Shown in pieces: positions 35,550 through 48,480 of a DNA stretch of 64,000 bases. Below the pieces are notes generated by a model. It was not told where the DNA came from and did not search any database. It saw nothing but the letters and a program-made list of their open reading frames with translations. Position numbers and translations under genes: made by a program. This stretch comes from Mycteria americana (lineage: Eukaryota; Chordata; Aves; Ciconiiformes; Ciconiidae), in the NCBI RefSeq assembly GCF_035582795.1, contig NW_027445626.1:992001-1056000 (forward strand), given 5' to 3'. Position 1 is the first letter of the stretch. Each line of letters opens with the position of its first letter.

Positions 35550-36470
35550 CTACGGCCATTGGGTCAGTTTCCATAGGGCATCCTTGAGCTCCTTATTCCT
35601 CATGCTGTAGATGAGGGGGTTGACTGCTGCAGGCACCACCGAGTACAGAACTGACACCACCAGGTCCAGCAATGGGGAGGAGATGGAGGGGGGCTTCAGG
35701 TAGGCAACCATGCCACTGCTGATAAACAGAGAGACTATGGCCAGGTGAGGGAGGCACGTGGAAAAGGCTTTGTGCCGTCCCTGCTCAGAGGGGATCTTGA
35801 GCACGGCCCTCAAGATCTGCACATAGGACAGCACAATGAACACAAAACAACCAAATGCAAAACAGACACTAGCCACAAGAAGCCCAGCTTCCCAGAGGTA
35901 GGTGTCTGAGCAGGAGAGCTTGAGGATCTGGGGGACTTCACAGAAGAACTGGTCCAAGGCATTGCCTTGGCAGAGTGGTAGTGAAAATGTATTGGCAGTG
36001 TGCAGCACAGCATAGAGAAACCCACTGCCCCAGGCAGCTGCTGCCATGTGGACACAAGCTCTGCTGCCCACAAAGGTCTCATAGTGCAGAGGTTTGCAGA
36101 TGGCAATGTAGAGGTTGTAGGCCATGACAGTGAGAAGAAAATACTCAGCTGATATAAAAAATAAAAAGAAAAAGACCTGGGCCACACACCCTTGGTAGGA
36201 GATGGCCCTGGTGTCCCACAGGGGATTGGCCATGGCTTTGGGGACAGTGGTGGAGATGGAGCCCAGGTCGAGGAGGGAGAGGGTGAGAAGGAAGAAGTAC
36301 ACGGGGGTGTGGAGGTGGTGGTCACAGGCTACGGTGGTGATGATGAGGCCGTTGCCCAGGAGGGCAGCCAGGTAGATGCCCAGGAAGAGCCAGAAGTACA
36401 AGAGCTGCAGCTCCCGTGTGTCTGCGAATGCCAGGAGGAGAAACTTGGTTATGGAGCTGCTGTTGGACAT
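35550..36470 (-). CDS. Olfactory receptor, OR14-like (gamma-c type), DRY motif lost
   Basis: A 306-codon single-exon receptor from MSNSSSITKFLLLAFADT to LTQWP. I start at 36470 because bird OR14 proteins begin MSNSSS; the frame is open 29 codons further but a likely splice acceptor (CCTCCTTGGACAG, near 36494) lies between. Landmarks: N-glycosylation site at Asn3, GNGLI in TM1, LHTPVYFFL, KAFSTCLPHL entering TM6 and NPLIYSMRN ending TM7. Such receptors sit in olfactory cilia and couple to Golf. Oddity: the TM3 motif that should read MAYDRYVAIC is MAYNLYIAIC, so Asp and Arg of DRY are both gone. The length is normal and no stop is present, yet G-protein coupling is doubtful. The nearest OR here is a pseudogene 15 kb away on the other strand. 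Confidence 0.9.
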   Translation of the reverse strand: MSNSSSITKFLLLAFADTRELQLLYFWLFLGIYLAALLGNGLIITTVACDHHLHTPVYFFLLTLSLLDLGSISTTVPKAMANPLWDTRAISYQGCVAQVFFFLFFISAEYFLLTVMAYNLYIAICKPLHYETFVGSRACVHMAAAAWGSGFLYAVLHTANTFSLPLCQGNALDQFFCEVPQILKLSCSDTYLWEAGLLVASVCFAFGCFVFIVLSYVQILRAVLKIPSEQGRHKAFSTCLPHLAIVSLFISSGMVAYLKPPSISSPLLDLVVSVLYSVVPAAVNPLIYSMRNKELKDALWKLTQWP

Positions 36471-38814
36471 TTGCTTCCTCTGGGTATGGGGGCCTGTCCA
36501 AGGAGGAAAAGGCAGTGAAGTGTTAGGACACACAGCTCTCAGCAAAACCTGCTGCATTTCTCACAGAAACACCCCCCGCCAGCCTCTCTCTCTCCTTCCA
36601 GAAAGACCTTCATGCAGCTGCCTGGCTGCAACTCTCTTTCTCGCTGGCTGAGGGCCCAATGGGGAGCAGGGGATTCTGCTGTGGGCACCGGAGGAGTCAG
36701 TCCTGCTGTGCACCAACAGGCAGAGAGAAACCAGGAGTGACCTCTGCTTAAATCCACTCATGAAATCAATGCCATTTCAAAACTGTCCCTCCCAACTCAC
36801 CCAACTGCAGAGGAGAGCTGTGGGGGTTTGGTTTTGTTGCGGTTTCTTTTGTTCCTGTTCCTTGTCCCACCTGAGGGGGATTTGCTGAAGGCAGACATCC
36901 TTGGCATTTCTGCTACACTGCAAGTGCTACCCTGAGAGCCCTGGCAGGCAAAGGGCTGGACCCTCAGTGCATAGGGAGGAGAGATGGTCTGTCCCTCAGT
37001 CTTGCTCTCAGCTGCCCTTGGCTCACACCTCTCGGAGCCACAGGATGGTCACACTCAGCTCTTGCCCTGAAAGGAAACTGGATACTGGAAAGGAAACTGG
37101 ATACTCTCAGAACAGAGGAAGCCAGTTGCAAAATGCAGACGATCTCCACACTCCCCTCCCCAGGGAAGAGCTGTGAGCTTCTGGATGCCCTGAAGATGGG
37201 GTGTCCTGAAGAGAGAGCCAGCTTTCTCCCCACCCTATGGACTGCATTGCCCAGACACCCACAGGCTAGAAGAGGCCTTGGGCACCTTGCTCCCATGGAC
37301 ACAGCTGCATGGCAAGACCTGCAGGGTCAGTTGCTGAGCTGCTGCTGCAAAGCCCATCCCTAGAGAGCCTGAAAACAGCAGCAGCAGGGGCAGGTGGAGA
37401 AAGCAGGAGAAATACCCCAGGGCTTCTGCCAAGTGAGGCAAGGCCAGGGAGGGAGAGATGGGCACTCAGGAGAGTCTCCTCTGCTGGAGCTCAGGCTGCA
37501 GAGGAGGCAGCTCCTGCCCTGCACCCCAGCGCCTTGAGGGCAGAGGCTCTGCTGGGTGGCAGAGGAGACTGACAGACTTGGTAGGGGAAAAACATGTTCA
37601 GTGAAGGGCTGACAGGGAGATGCCCAATTCCCCCCTCCCAGCCTTTGCTCTCAGCACTTTGCTCTCACTCCTCCTCTGTGTCTCTGCTGCCTGGATCTGT
37701 CCCTGCCAGGAGCTGCTTCTCTCTCCCCATGGCTGCTACCTATCAGTGCCCACAGACTACATCCCACCCGCTCCGTGCTCAGGTCTGCCCTGCAGAGCCC
37801 TCCTGGCAGCAGGACACTGCCCAGGAGCATCTCAGAGAAGGGGCAGGTCAGATAACCCACGAGGATTCCACACAAGTGATGGGGCTTTCATTGGGTAAAG
37901 GAACTGGTGGAGGGACTGAATCAGCTTCCTCACAGACCTACTGACCTCTCAGTCTAATGCTGTCGAGGTCTCAGTCTCTTCTGCAAACCTCACAGCTCCA
38001 TGGCTATGTTCCCCCACAAACTCAGCAGGAAACGGAAAGCACAGGCTTCAGAAAGCACCTTTCCTTCCACGTAGCACCTGCCTTGATGTGCTTCTTGAAA
38101 ATCTGCCTCTGGCAATGACCTGAAGTGATGTGGAGCTGTGAGCAGCCCTGACCCACGCAGCACCCTCTCCACAGCAGAGGGACCGTGCCCTGACGGGGGC
38201 CGCTCCTTCCACCCACAGCTTCTCCCTGCAGCGCTGTGCGGAGCCACCCGGGCAGGCTGAGTGCTGGCCCTGGCAAGTGTCAGAGTCCCTGCCCTGGCAC
38301 ACAGCCCCCTGGGCGCAGGGACCCTGCTCTGCAGGACAGCCCTGGGCAGCCCTGCCTGCACACCCGGCTTCACACCCCTGCAGCCATCCCCGGGAGAAGG
38401 CAACTGTCATTACCTGTCCCTCTGACAGTGCAGCAGGGAAACCCTGCTCGGGAGCACGTCCTCCTCCTCTACTTTGGAGAGAGATCTCTGTACGCTGTGA
38501 CAGATTTATCGTACCCCTCCAGGGAGCTCATGTTCATTGCCGTGCAGCGAGAGACTTACGGTGGAGAGGCTGTGAAGATTGCTCCTGCAGTGAACTCTCA
38601 GCCATCCACCCAGCCCAGACCGCCTTTAACCTCTCTCTGCCTTGCTTGTCTCCACTCAGTGCCTGCAGGCAGTGCCCTCAGCCCTGCGGTGCTTTGCAGA
38701 GGAGCTGCTCCTGGGCAGAGCTGTCTCTCTGTAGCTCTTCCTGCTTGCCATGCACTCCCTCCATCCCAGGAGCCTGGAACAGCTCAACAGCAGAGGACCA
38801 GCCCAAGGTGTTGT
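36471..38814. other. Upstream flank of the OR14-like gene
   Basis: May contain non-coding 5' exons of the receptor, as is usual for OR genes, but only the acceptor near 36494 is visible. Several short GC-rich frames exist on both strands, none recognised. Confidence 0.45.
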
Positions 38815-39325
38815 AATGACCTCTCTGGTGGGTTTGGGACCAAGTCCGTGAAGCTCAGACACTGAGAAGAAGTTGAGGAAACCTCTGAAGAAGTCGGATG
38901 CAAACTGCAAAGTTTCTTTGAGCCTTAATGGGTCCCACTGAGGGACATTACTGACAAAGCCTCCCTGGGGACTGGTTAGAGCAGAAAGCTGGAGGCAGAG
39001 ATGGCAGGCAAAGGACATGTGAAGGTGGCTCTGATGCTGAGTAAACCTTAATGTGTCCCATTAAGGCAAAGGGCCGAGCCCTGAGCCCATTAACCAGCTG
39101 ACCCCCAGCCCCTGGGAAGGGAGATCTTGTCCCTCACACGGTGCCCAGGGCTCTTCCTGGGGCCGTGTGATGCGGGGATGTGTGATGCCAAGGGCAGGAC
39201 TATGCTGCGACACCTCCCAGGCTCCTGGATGTGGACAAGGAGGCAATGAGGCCCTAATGCTAAAAGGATAAGGTGTCTCCTCAGAGGCATCAGAGGCAGA
39301 GACAACAGCCACTGCCAACGGCAGA
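38815..39325 (-). repeat. Inverted repeat, right arm
   Basis: Reverse-complement counterpart of 28560-29035; see that entry for the shared words. The arms look roughly 75-80% alike by eye. Confidence 0.65.
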
Positions 39326-40189
39326 AAGAGCTCCTCTCTGTTGGGGGCTTTCAGCCTTTCTACATCCCGCTGTCATCTCCACCACAGGCTGTCCTATGGG
39401 CTTGCATCACCTCTGCCTCTTTCCCTGCAGGCTGTAGGCACCCACCCTGCTACTGCACCTTGCTCTCACCTCAGCATCTTCCTGCCTTTACTGGAATCTC
39501 TCCAGCCTCCCTGGCTCTTCCTTAAAACACAAAGCCTTGGGCTCACCCAGGGTGACCTGTTGCACAACAGCACTGCCCTTGGAGTGACAGTTCTTTCTCC
39601 TCATGTCCACTCTGGACGTCCCAAGCTGCACTTTGTGGCAGTATTTCTTTCTCATGCTGTTTCCCACTACAAAGAACAACTCTGCCATCTCTGAAACCAA
39701 CCTTCAAGCACTCTCAGGCTACTCCCATATTGTCCGGAGACTCCCCAGCACTGGCCCAAAGAAGCCCATGTCCCTCAGCCATCCCACACAGGTCATGTGC
39801 ACCAAACACCACCTTGGCAGACGTTCTCTGCACACTCTCCAATTCCTCCCTCCTTCTGCAAAATGAGGAGCCCCACACTGAGACACACCTCTTTGTGTGT
39901 GGCCACACCAGTGCTGAGACAAGAGGGGTGAGAACTCAAGATGTCTGCATGGCCAATGCTCCTCCTACTGCTGCCCTGTATGCAGCTGGCCTTGTTCATG
40001 GTGAGCATGCGCTACTGGCTCATATGGTGTCCCCTGTAGTGCCCAGAGCCTCCTCCTCAGGGTCAGCTGGTCAAGTCCCAGCCTGTCCTGATGGATGGGG
40101 TTATTCTCCTCTCCCTTCACGACTGGCCACTACTGGTTTTACTACTTCAAGAGGTTTCTCTTGCCTCAGTCTTCAATAGCAAGACCAGT
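39326..40189. other. Unannotated region
   Basis: No gene or repeat recognised upstream of the CR1 element. Confidence 0.5.
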
Positions 40190-41320
40190 TGTTCTCCAGG
40201 TACCCAGAGAAAGTGGCTGCTCATGGCTTGGACGGGCATATGCTTTGCTGCATAGAAAACTGGCTGGATGGCCAGGCCCAAAGAGTGGTGGTGAATGGAG
40301 TTCAATCCAGTTGGTGGCCGGTCACCAGTGGTGTTCCCCAGGGCTCAGTACTGGGGCCAGTCGTGTTTAATATCTTTATCAATGATCTGGATGAGGGGAT
40401 TGAGTGCACCCTCAGTAAGTTTGCAGACAAAACCAAGTTGGGCAGGAGTGTTGATCTGCTTGAGGGTAGGAAGGTTCTACAGAGGGATCTGGACAGGCTG
40501 GATTGATGGGCCAAGGCCAGCTGTATGAGTTTCAACAAGGCTAATGCTGGGTCCTGCACTTGGCTCACACCACCCCCTGCAACGCTCCAGGCTTGGGGAA
40601 GAGTGGCTGGAAAGCTGCCCAGCAGAAAAGGACCTGGGGGTGTTGGTCGACAGCTGGCTGAATATGAGCCAGCAGTGTGCCCAGGTGGCCAAGAAGGCCA
40701 AGAGCGTCCTGGCTTCTATCAGAAATAGTGACGTCAGCGGGACTAGGGCAGTGATCGTGCCCCTGTACTTGGCACTGGTGAGGCTGCACCTCGAATACTG
40801 TGTTCACTTTTGGGCCCCTCACTACAAGGGAGACAATGAGGTGCTGGAGCATGTCCAGAGAAGGGCAACGAAGCTGGTGAAGGGTCTAGAGCACAAGTCT
40901 GATGAGGAGCGGCTGAGGGAGCTGGGGTTGCTTAGCCTGGGGAAAAGGAGGCTGAGGGGAGATCTTAACGCTCTCTACAACAACTTGAAAGGAGGTTGGA
41001 GCAAGGTGGGTGTCAGTCTCTTCTCCCAAGTAATAGGTGATAGGACAAGAGGAAATGGCCTCAAGTTGCACCAAGAGAGGTTTAGATTGGATATTAGGAA
41101 CAATTTCTTCACTGAAAGGGTTGTCAAGCATTGGAACAGGCTTCCCAGGGAAGTGGTTGAGTCACCACCCCTGGAGGTATGGAAAAGATGTGTAGATGTA
41201 TGGCTTAGGGACATGGTTTAGTGGTGATTAATGTTAGGTGATTAGTGTTAGGTTCACAGTTGGAGTCAATGACCTTCAAGGTCTTTTCCCACCTAAATGA
41301 TTCTATGATTCTATGACTAA
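40190..41320 (+). mobile_element. CR1 LINE, 5'-truncated, with intact 3' end
   Basis: The best-preserved CR1 here. It reads [44 protein letters not shown] and [10 protein letters not shown] (the catalytic FADDTK with the second Asp changed), then from 40544 a 225-codon open frame to [12 protein letters not shown]-like residues. It ends in the CR1 hallmark ATTCTATG octamer repeat at about 41299-41317. A few frame breaks; younger than the other fragments. The 225-codon frame is transposon, not a host gene. Confidence 0.92.
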
Positions 41321-42410
41321 TTTTTAAGCATCTGTTCTACAGACTCACAGAGCTACTGCAATGGTCTCCTTCCAATTTCCCTTTAAACCTTCTCTTGACT
41401 TTGATGCCCACAGCAACCTCATCTCTATATTACTTGTAATACTGAAATTAAGACACTCAGATAAGTTCCTGATGGTTGTAGTCATGTAAAAATCCTTTAA
41501 AAAAGTCTAAAGGAAAAGAATCATTAACAAAGTTGTTGGGCAACAAAATGGAAAAACAGAGAGAAGGGAAGAAAAGGGCCGTCTGAGTGTAACCAGGTTG
41601 CAAGTCCCTACGCTTCTCTGATGGAGCCCTGCAATGCTCACTACCTTGTGTTCTCATTAGAGCCTATTTCCAACTACCTTCTGTGTAGGCGCACTCCCTG
41701 TTCTTAGTGGGCATGTGTGAATGGTAGTGAACTTCAAGCTGGAATCACCGGTCAGTAGGACAGGAGGTCCGTGCTCCAGCAAGTGGGGCAGGGCTGCCAA
41801 CATCCTGGACTCCAATGCCTGGGTGCATGCAATGGGGAGCCCATGAGGATGTGGGTCCAGGTGTTGGCTAGAATGAGTGCCTAAGGCAGAGCTGGGTCTT
41901 CTCCTAGAGAGACTGATGGGCTGGAGAAGGCTTACTAGCTTCCTCCTTCCCACTGGCAGCACAAGACTCACGAGGTCCTGCTGACCATAGGCCTCAATGC
42001 TGCAAGAGCTGAGGAACTTGTGGAGGAACAGCAAGGAGCAAGTTGGCAAAAAGGGCTCTAACTCCTTGCCGGGCCTGGCTCTCCAGACTGTACCTGTGTA
42101 GGATCAGGATACACTTCTTCAGCTACCACCAGCAATGGGTAGGCACCGGTGAGGAGCCTGAGCTCCCTTCAGTCAGGGGAGCAGTCTCTGGAAGCAAGTC
42201 ATGTTGTAGAGGAAAAAGGCGGCCAAGGTGTCTGGGAGTCACTATTAGAACCCAGGTGTGAAAGGAAAAATGCTCTTGTTTTTGACAGAAAGAAAAGTTC
42301 ATCTGGAGTCAAAGTGTGGGTCAGATCTGAACTAGAGCCAAAAGTGAGTGTGAATATCATCCAGGTTAGAAAACTCCTTCAGGTGCACTGGCTCAAAACA
42401 GATCACTCAC
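41321..42410. other. Unannotated region
   Basis: Open frames are short and unrecognised. Confidence 0.5.
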
Positions 42411-42500
42411 AGAATCGCAGAATCACACCAGTAGGGTTTGGGAGGGATCTCTGGAGACTGTCTTGTCCCACCCGTCTGCTAAATCCCCCTTCAATTAATG
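42411..42500 (-). mobile_element. CR1 3'-end remnant
   Basis: AGAATCGCAGAATCACACCA and TTTGGGAGGGATCTCTGGAG are the reverse complement of a CR1 tail. About 90 bp survive. Confidence 0.55.
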
Positions 42501-45180
42501 TGCCCGAAGGATGGTGGGATCTACTGAGTGATGGCTGCTCATGGGTCCCTCATTCGCCTAGTCTGGCCTCATGCGGAAGGGCAGCCACCCACAGCTGGGG
42601 CACATCTGGAGCAGGACTCCAGGTGCACTCATAGATGGACCTGCAGAGACCCCCACCAGGAACAGCTGCAACCTTACAGTTATAAAAGGACTCTGCTTGT
42701 GAATAAACCACCACTCTCAGTGATGCATACTGCTTCACTCTTCCGATACAGGTGGATGTGTGTAGCATGGGCAATTACTCACGCTCTCCACGTTCTTCAC
42801 GTCCCCCGATGCGAGCCCTTTACAAACAACGTGCTGTGGTCAAAACGGGTCTCGAGATGTGGGAAGGGTGGCTAAACATCTCTGTGTGACAGCTCATCAC
42901 AAAGTGATACGTTGGCTGGAAGTGCAAAGACATGGGTACATTGTTCCTGGAAGACTTGCGAGGAAATGGAGAGAGCAGTGGGTTCAATCAGCCCCTGCTC
43001 TACACCTGCTGCATGCACTGGGAAATGAAGAAATGGGTTGAAATGAGAAGGGATTTGGGGCCCAGCTTAGACAAGTGCAGGGTCATCCAGTCCACTGAGC
43101 ACTCGGGCGATCAGGAAGAGGCTGATGGGCAGAGGCCTGTGCTCTGCCGAACAGTGCCAGAGGACGGGGCTGGGCTGCCCACACTGAGTGCAAAGGAGGT
43201 CCTACTTTCATGAGGCCTGTGGAGAAAGGTGGACTAAGAGCCTGCCTGTACAGGCAGAGGGAACAGACAGAGGGAATGTCTTCTTCAATGTCATCAAGGA
43301 GGAGACTGCCAGTGCCTTGAAGAATGAGACTCCTCTCTCTTACCTTTAGAGGAACAATTCCATGATGAAAACAGAGGCACCTTGCCTTAGTTTAGATGCA
43401 GCTGAGATAGGCAGAGAGGCCTTCACAATGTTGACAGTTTTAACACAGAAGCCTCAGGACATCTGCTTCCTTTTGGAGTGGAAGGAGACAGGCCTTGGAC
43501 AACAATGTCTAACCTCTGCCAATCTCCCACAGGGCTGCAATGAAGCAGCTTGATGTCAATTTGTCCCTCAGGGCTCCCCTTGCAAGTGCAAGTGCATCTC
43601 TGTTGAGCCTCTTGGTCTTTAGGAAATGACTGAAAATAGGTGGAACACAATAAAGAGAAAAATAATGTCTTTATTTCTTGACCAAGTGGCACTTATGTCT
43701 CCATTAACCTCCTGCTGAGAACAAAAACATGCCTGAAATTCAGTCCAGTTTAGCTCTGTCAAAGTACCCCTCTTCTAAGTTGCTACAAAATCTAGCATAC
43801 TGGTCAGAAAAGTCATTTTGAGTAACAATGCCCCTGTCTCTGGATCACCTTTGGTGAAATAAATGTCCAGGCCTTGACACAATGCTCTCACACCCAATAC
43901 TGCAGCTAATCTAGCAAGTCAGTGGAATTAGCTTATCCAAACATAGACTTTTATATCTTTAGTGTCTGCGAAGATGAGTTCATTGCCTGGCCTCCTTTGA
44001 CAGTGGGGAGGAATCAGCACTCCAGAGGGTGATATCATCTCCTCCTATAGTGGTCTTCAGGAGAACTGGACTTAGCATAGACTTGGCAGCTTAACTTGGC
44101 AGCTTAATTTTGCAATATGTAGTTCCAGGTGCACTGAGCCACGTGCTGGGCAACACGTGGTAATTTGCACAAGCGAAGGACTCTTGCTCAGCGGGGACCA
44201 TCCTTTGAAGACATGAGGATTACAGCTGTACCTTAAGGTCTCTCCAAAATTAAACAGAAACACCTCCTCTTCTCTAATTCTTGTCACAATGTGGCCATTT
44301 TGTAATTTTCCTGGCTTACTTTTCACTCGTGGTTTGCAAGACAAAGATGCTCTTTTGGAAAGAGAATCAAAACCAGGATTTGCTCATTCATGTGAATGAG
44401 AAGATGGGATTGTCATTCCATGTGAGACATTTGGTTTTGCCTTTGATCTGAGAGAGTTTTCTTGTGTTGTTTCAATAACTTCCCTCTCAAGCCACGGACA
44501 CACGGAAATACAGAGGTTGTTACATCAAGCTGGCACACAGGTTACTAACCCAGAAAAAGAAGATGGATGAGTGTAGTCTTCAATGCCAAAGTTAGTGGGA
44601 TGAATGCTATCCCATCCAAGCTGGCAGAGTGCCACCAATGCTTCTTCACTGAAGAGATTTTGGAATCACAGGTGGAGATTTACCTTAGCTGTCTTAGGCA
44701 TGTTATTGTGATACATCCTACCCCAAGTCATTTGTGCAGTAATGGCTCTAACATTTTTAGGTAGATAGCTTAGGTTTGACGGACTCCCCACTCGTGCCGC
44801 TATGCAGCAAATATGGGAGGTCCTTGCGTTGCTCCAAGGGCATGTTCTCCAGACTGTTCACCTTATTCACCTCATTCACACAAGGGAAATGTCCGGCTGC
44901 AGCTGTGGGCATAGCTCATTCAGGAAAGCGCTCCTTAAAGTTAAGGCACAGATCACTCCACGAGATGCTCCTTAGAAGGCCTAGGAACAAGATCGTGCCA
45001 GCTGCTGCTTCCTCTACTCTATGCAGAAGCCAAACTGTATTTCATGCCATACGTGCATACAGAACCTCCTTACTGTCAGCCTACAAAACAAAACAAAGCA
45101 CACATTACAGCCCTCACTTGATTTCATGTCCTCTGAGTGGAAGAATCACAGAAATATAGGACTACGTCTCTGGGCTGCAG
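42501..45180. other. Unannotated region
   Basis: AT-richer intergenic sequence without a recognised gene. Possible very old CR1 patches occur near 42880-43240. Confidence 0.45.
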
Positions 45181-45690
45181 AGAATCATAGAATCATAGAA
45201 TCATTCAGGTTGGAAAAGACCTTTAAGATCATCAAGTCCAACCGTAGACCTAGCACGACCAAGTCCACCACTAAACCATGTCTCTAAGCGCCACATCGAC
45301 ACGTCTTTTCAATACCTCCAGGGGTGGTGACTCAACCACTTCCCTGGGCAGCCTGGGCAGCCAGTTCCAATGCTTGACAAGCCTTTCAGTGAAGAAATTG
45401 TTCCTAATATGCAATCTAAACCTCTCCTGGCGCAACTTGAGGCCATTTCCTCTTGTCCTATCACTTGTTATTTGGGAGAAGAGATTGACACCTACCTCAC
45501 TAAAACGTCCTTTCAGGTAGCTGTAGAGAGCGAGAAGGTGTCCCTTGAGCCTCCTTTTCTCCAGGCTAAACAACTCCAGTTCCCTGAGCTGCTCCTTATC
45601 AGACTTGTGCTCTAGACCGTTCACCAGCTTCGTTGCTCTTCTTTGGACGCACTCCAGCACCTCAATATCTTTCTTGTATTGAGGGAATCC
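45181..45690 (-). mobile_element. CR1 LINE 3' fragment
   Basis: A minus-strand frame of 129 codons reads [35 protein letters not shown] and [12 protein letters not shown], the C-terminal end of CR1 ORF2. The element ends at about 45181 in the reversed octamer tail (AGAATCATAGAATCATAGAA). About 500 bp, fairly well preserved. Confidence 0.9.
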
Positions 45691-47028
45691 TCATAGGCCA
45701 GCTGAGACCCAGTAGACATAGTAGTTATGCAGTAGGAGCAGCATGGCCTGAGGAGCAGGGTCTCCTCCCTGTAATGGATGTGGACAGTAAATACCACACT
45801 TCCTTAGGTGGATAAGAATCCCCTAAATAACTATCCACCTCTCTGGCACTTGAGCTGGTTGAATAATGGATTTTATTATTTTTTTAGTCATTGAATGGAA
45901 AATGCAGATAAATAAAGAAAAGAAGCATCCAAGTTCACTTTGCGGACTTTGTTAAATGAACAAAGAACTATTCTGATCCAGTTCAAAACAATTCTTTCTT
46001 TTGTACAGCCAAGAGGCTACTACATGTTCTGTGGGTTGCCAGTAAACCAAAGACAAAACCCCTTTCAGTCAGCTCAGTCAAATTTTACATGAAAGGACTT
46101 CCTTCTTTGGATTTATGAGACTGACTCATTGCTAATGGCTCCTGTGGAGGCATTTACAACTATCTGAGATGAACCCCTCCCAGATCACCTTTTCTGAGCC
46201 ACTCCTCTTGCTTCCTTCTGCTACCCATGGGGAGAGAAAATTGCCCTTTTGTGATTCATCACGTCCTAAGTGGGGTGACTGTATGCTCACCACTTAACGG
46301 ATCTCTCTCCACTGACCACAGAAAAGGGCCTCACATCAGATGCTGAATTTAGAGATCAGATGTGAGCTTACATCTTAATATACTTTCAGTTCAGACCTGA
46401 GATTTTGACCTTAATTTAGACTATAGCTTTCAGATTCATCTGATAAGTCACCTGCTTTCTATTCTTTTTTCCATTGGCCAAGAGGACCATGTGTTCATCT
46501 GGAGGAAGAAAGATGGTCCCTGGAGAGAAACAGATGATTGGAGAGTGATTTCAGCTGTCCACATGAAATGGGATGAGTTATACTTCCTGAATACCTTTGG
46601 GGGTACTGTGGGGGTATCTTCTTCCTGCTGAATCCGAAGTGAGGGTAGATGATGAGGTCAGGAGCAGGTGTTGTAATAAAGATGTCTGTAGCTGGACAGA
46701 AGAGAACTCCTCTGTCAGGGAGCAGCAAGAGCAGCGCTGCTCCCTAGAGGAAGGAGAGCTGGAAGCTGAGGGAGACACCATGGCTGGCAGCACAGGTGCC
46801 TCTCCAGCCAGGCCCCAGCCCCACAGTATCTGAGCAAGGCAAGCAGGACAGGCCTGGGGATGGTGGCCTGCAGTGAAGCCAGGAAGTCAATCCATTGATT
46901 AGGATGAGGTTCAGGTCCAGCAATCGCCAAGCAGGCCCATAGTGATAAGGCAGTGCCAAGGTCAAGCCAGGAAGTCAGTCTGCAGTTGAGGCCCAGATCA
47001 AAGGTCTCTGTGGCCAGATGAGAGCATG

Positions 47029-47069
<41 letters not shown>

Positions 47070-47420
47070 CAGGAGAGTCAGAGGCTGATCGGGAGACCAG
47101 CAATCCTACAGCACAGGGTAAGGTTGGGACTTAAGGCCTAGAGATCCTGGGCCATGACTGTGGATGAAGGCATCAGCTGAGGCTGATCAGGGTCACTGAG
47201 GTTAATTAATTCACTCAGGCCTCTGACAACCCCCAAACTTCAAGAGCAGTTGAACTGAGTCCATGAAGCTAAGCAGAGAAGTAGGCCTGAGGGGAGATAA
47301 AAGATTTCCTGATGTTTGTTTTGCTGCAGACTTGGAAGAAGACAAGCCACTTTTGACCCCCTGGGTAGCCAGTGTCAGCTCAGTCTGCAGGCCTGGAGAA
47401 AGAGTCTCTCTGACCATTCT
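45691..47420. other. Unannotated region with one short tandem repeat
   Basis: No gene recognised. It contains the hexamer repeat at 47024-47069. Confidence 0.5.
47024..47069 (+). repeat. Hexamer repeat (GGGCAT)n
   Basis: About seven units of GGGCAT, nearly perfect, so recent and probably length-variable. Confidence 0.92.
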
Positions 47421-48480
47421 GGTCCTCAGAAGTCCTTGTCTCCAACCTGGGACATTATGGCCTGGATGGTATACAAGACTGGATGAAAACCTGGCTGGAT
47501 TAGTGCTCCCAAAGGGTAATGGGGAATAGTCCACACTCTACCTGAAGGCCAGCTACAAACATAGCTCTCTGGGAGTCTGCTCTGAGACCTCTCCTGGTTA
47601 CTGGCTTTACCAATGACCTGAGAAGGATACGAGATGGACCTCCTCAAGTTTTTGGAAGACACAAAACCAGAGGGTTGCAGTCAAATTGTTCAACAGGCAG
47701 ACTGCCATTTCCAGGGAGCTAGACAGCAATGCCAATTCCTTTGGCGTTGGAGGACTGGACCAAAAAGAAATGTCCCCATCCATCCTGACAGAAGGAAACG
47801 TGGCACAGACTAATGCTCTAGAATAGTGATAGATAGAGCAGATGGAGTGACTGGGTAGCAACTCTGCTGACAAGGATCTGCAGACCTTGGTGAACAGTAG
47901 GTCAGCCTGGATTCAGCAGTGAGTCCTGACAGCACAGAAGGCTAACAGCACTTGGCGTTGTATCAACAGGAGAGTAGGCAATAGACAGGCTCATTAGACC
48001 GGCACTCATCCGATCAGATCTGGAATACTGCACCCGGCACCCCACCACCCCGTACAAGACAGACACATACAAGCCCTCATGAACTCAGCAGAGACCACTA
48101 GATGGTCAGGGGCATAGTGCACCTGAGCTGTGAGGACAAGGTGAGGCAAGTGGCTCTCATTTAGCTTGATGAAGAGACAGCTTAAAGAGAATGTCCTAGC
48201 AGCCTTCCAGAACCTAAGAGGAGGTTACTGGAAAGGCAGAGCTGCTGGGCTCTTTACAGAGGTGCATGGCAGAAAGACAAAAGACATGGTCATAACCTGA
48301 AAGAGGGGAGAGGCTGACCTGGAACAGGAAGAACATTGACCATGAGGACAGACAGACCTTGGACCAGGTTGCCCAGGCAGGCTATGGAATGTCCATCCTT
48401 TGAGGTTTTCAAGATCCCACTGGACACAGCACTCACCTCCAATTCTGAATTCACTGGAGACCATGCTCTAGGCAGTTGCT
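47421..48480 (+). mobile_element. Degenerate CR1 LINE fragment
   Basis: Recognisable in order: GHYGLDGIQDWMKTWLD-like sequence, a TGFTNDLRRI reading, a degraded DLLKFLEDTKP active-site region, then CPxHPDRRKRGTD and the final CNFDHEDRQTLDQVAQAG and GMSILxVFKIPLDT phrases. Strongly diverged with many breaks. Confidence 0.7.

Noticed and set aside
38236-38865. A 209-codon plus-strand frame upstream of the OR gene
   Set aside because: No domain, no splice support, and composition typical of GC-rich OR flanks.
40544-41221. A 225-codon plus-strand frame resembling a protein
   Set aside because: It is the C-terminal part of CR1 ORF2 and belongs to the transposon.
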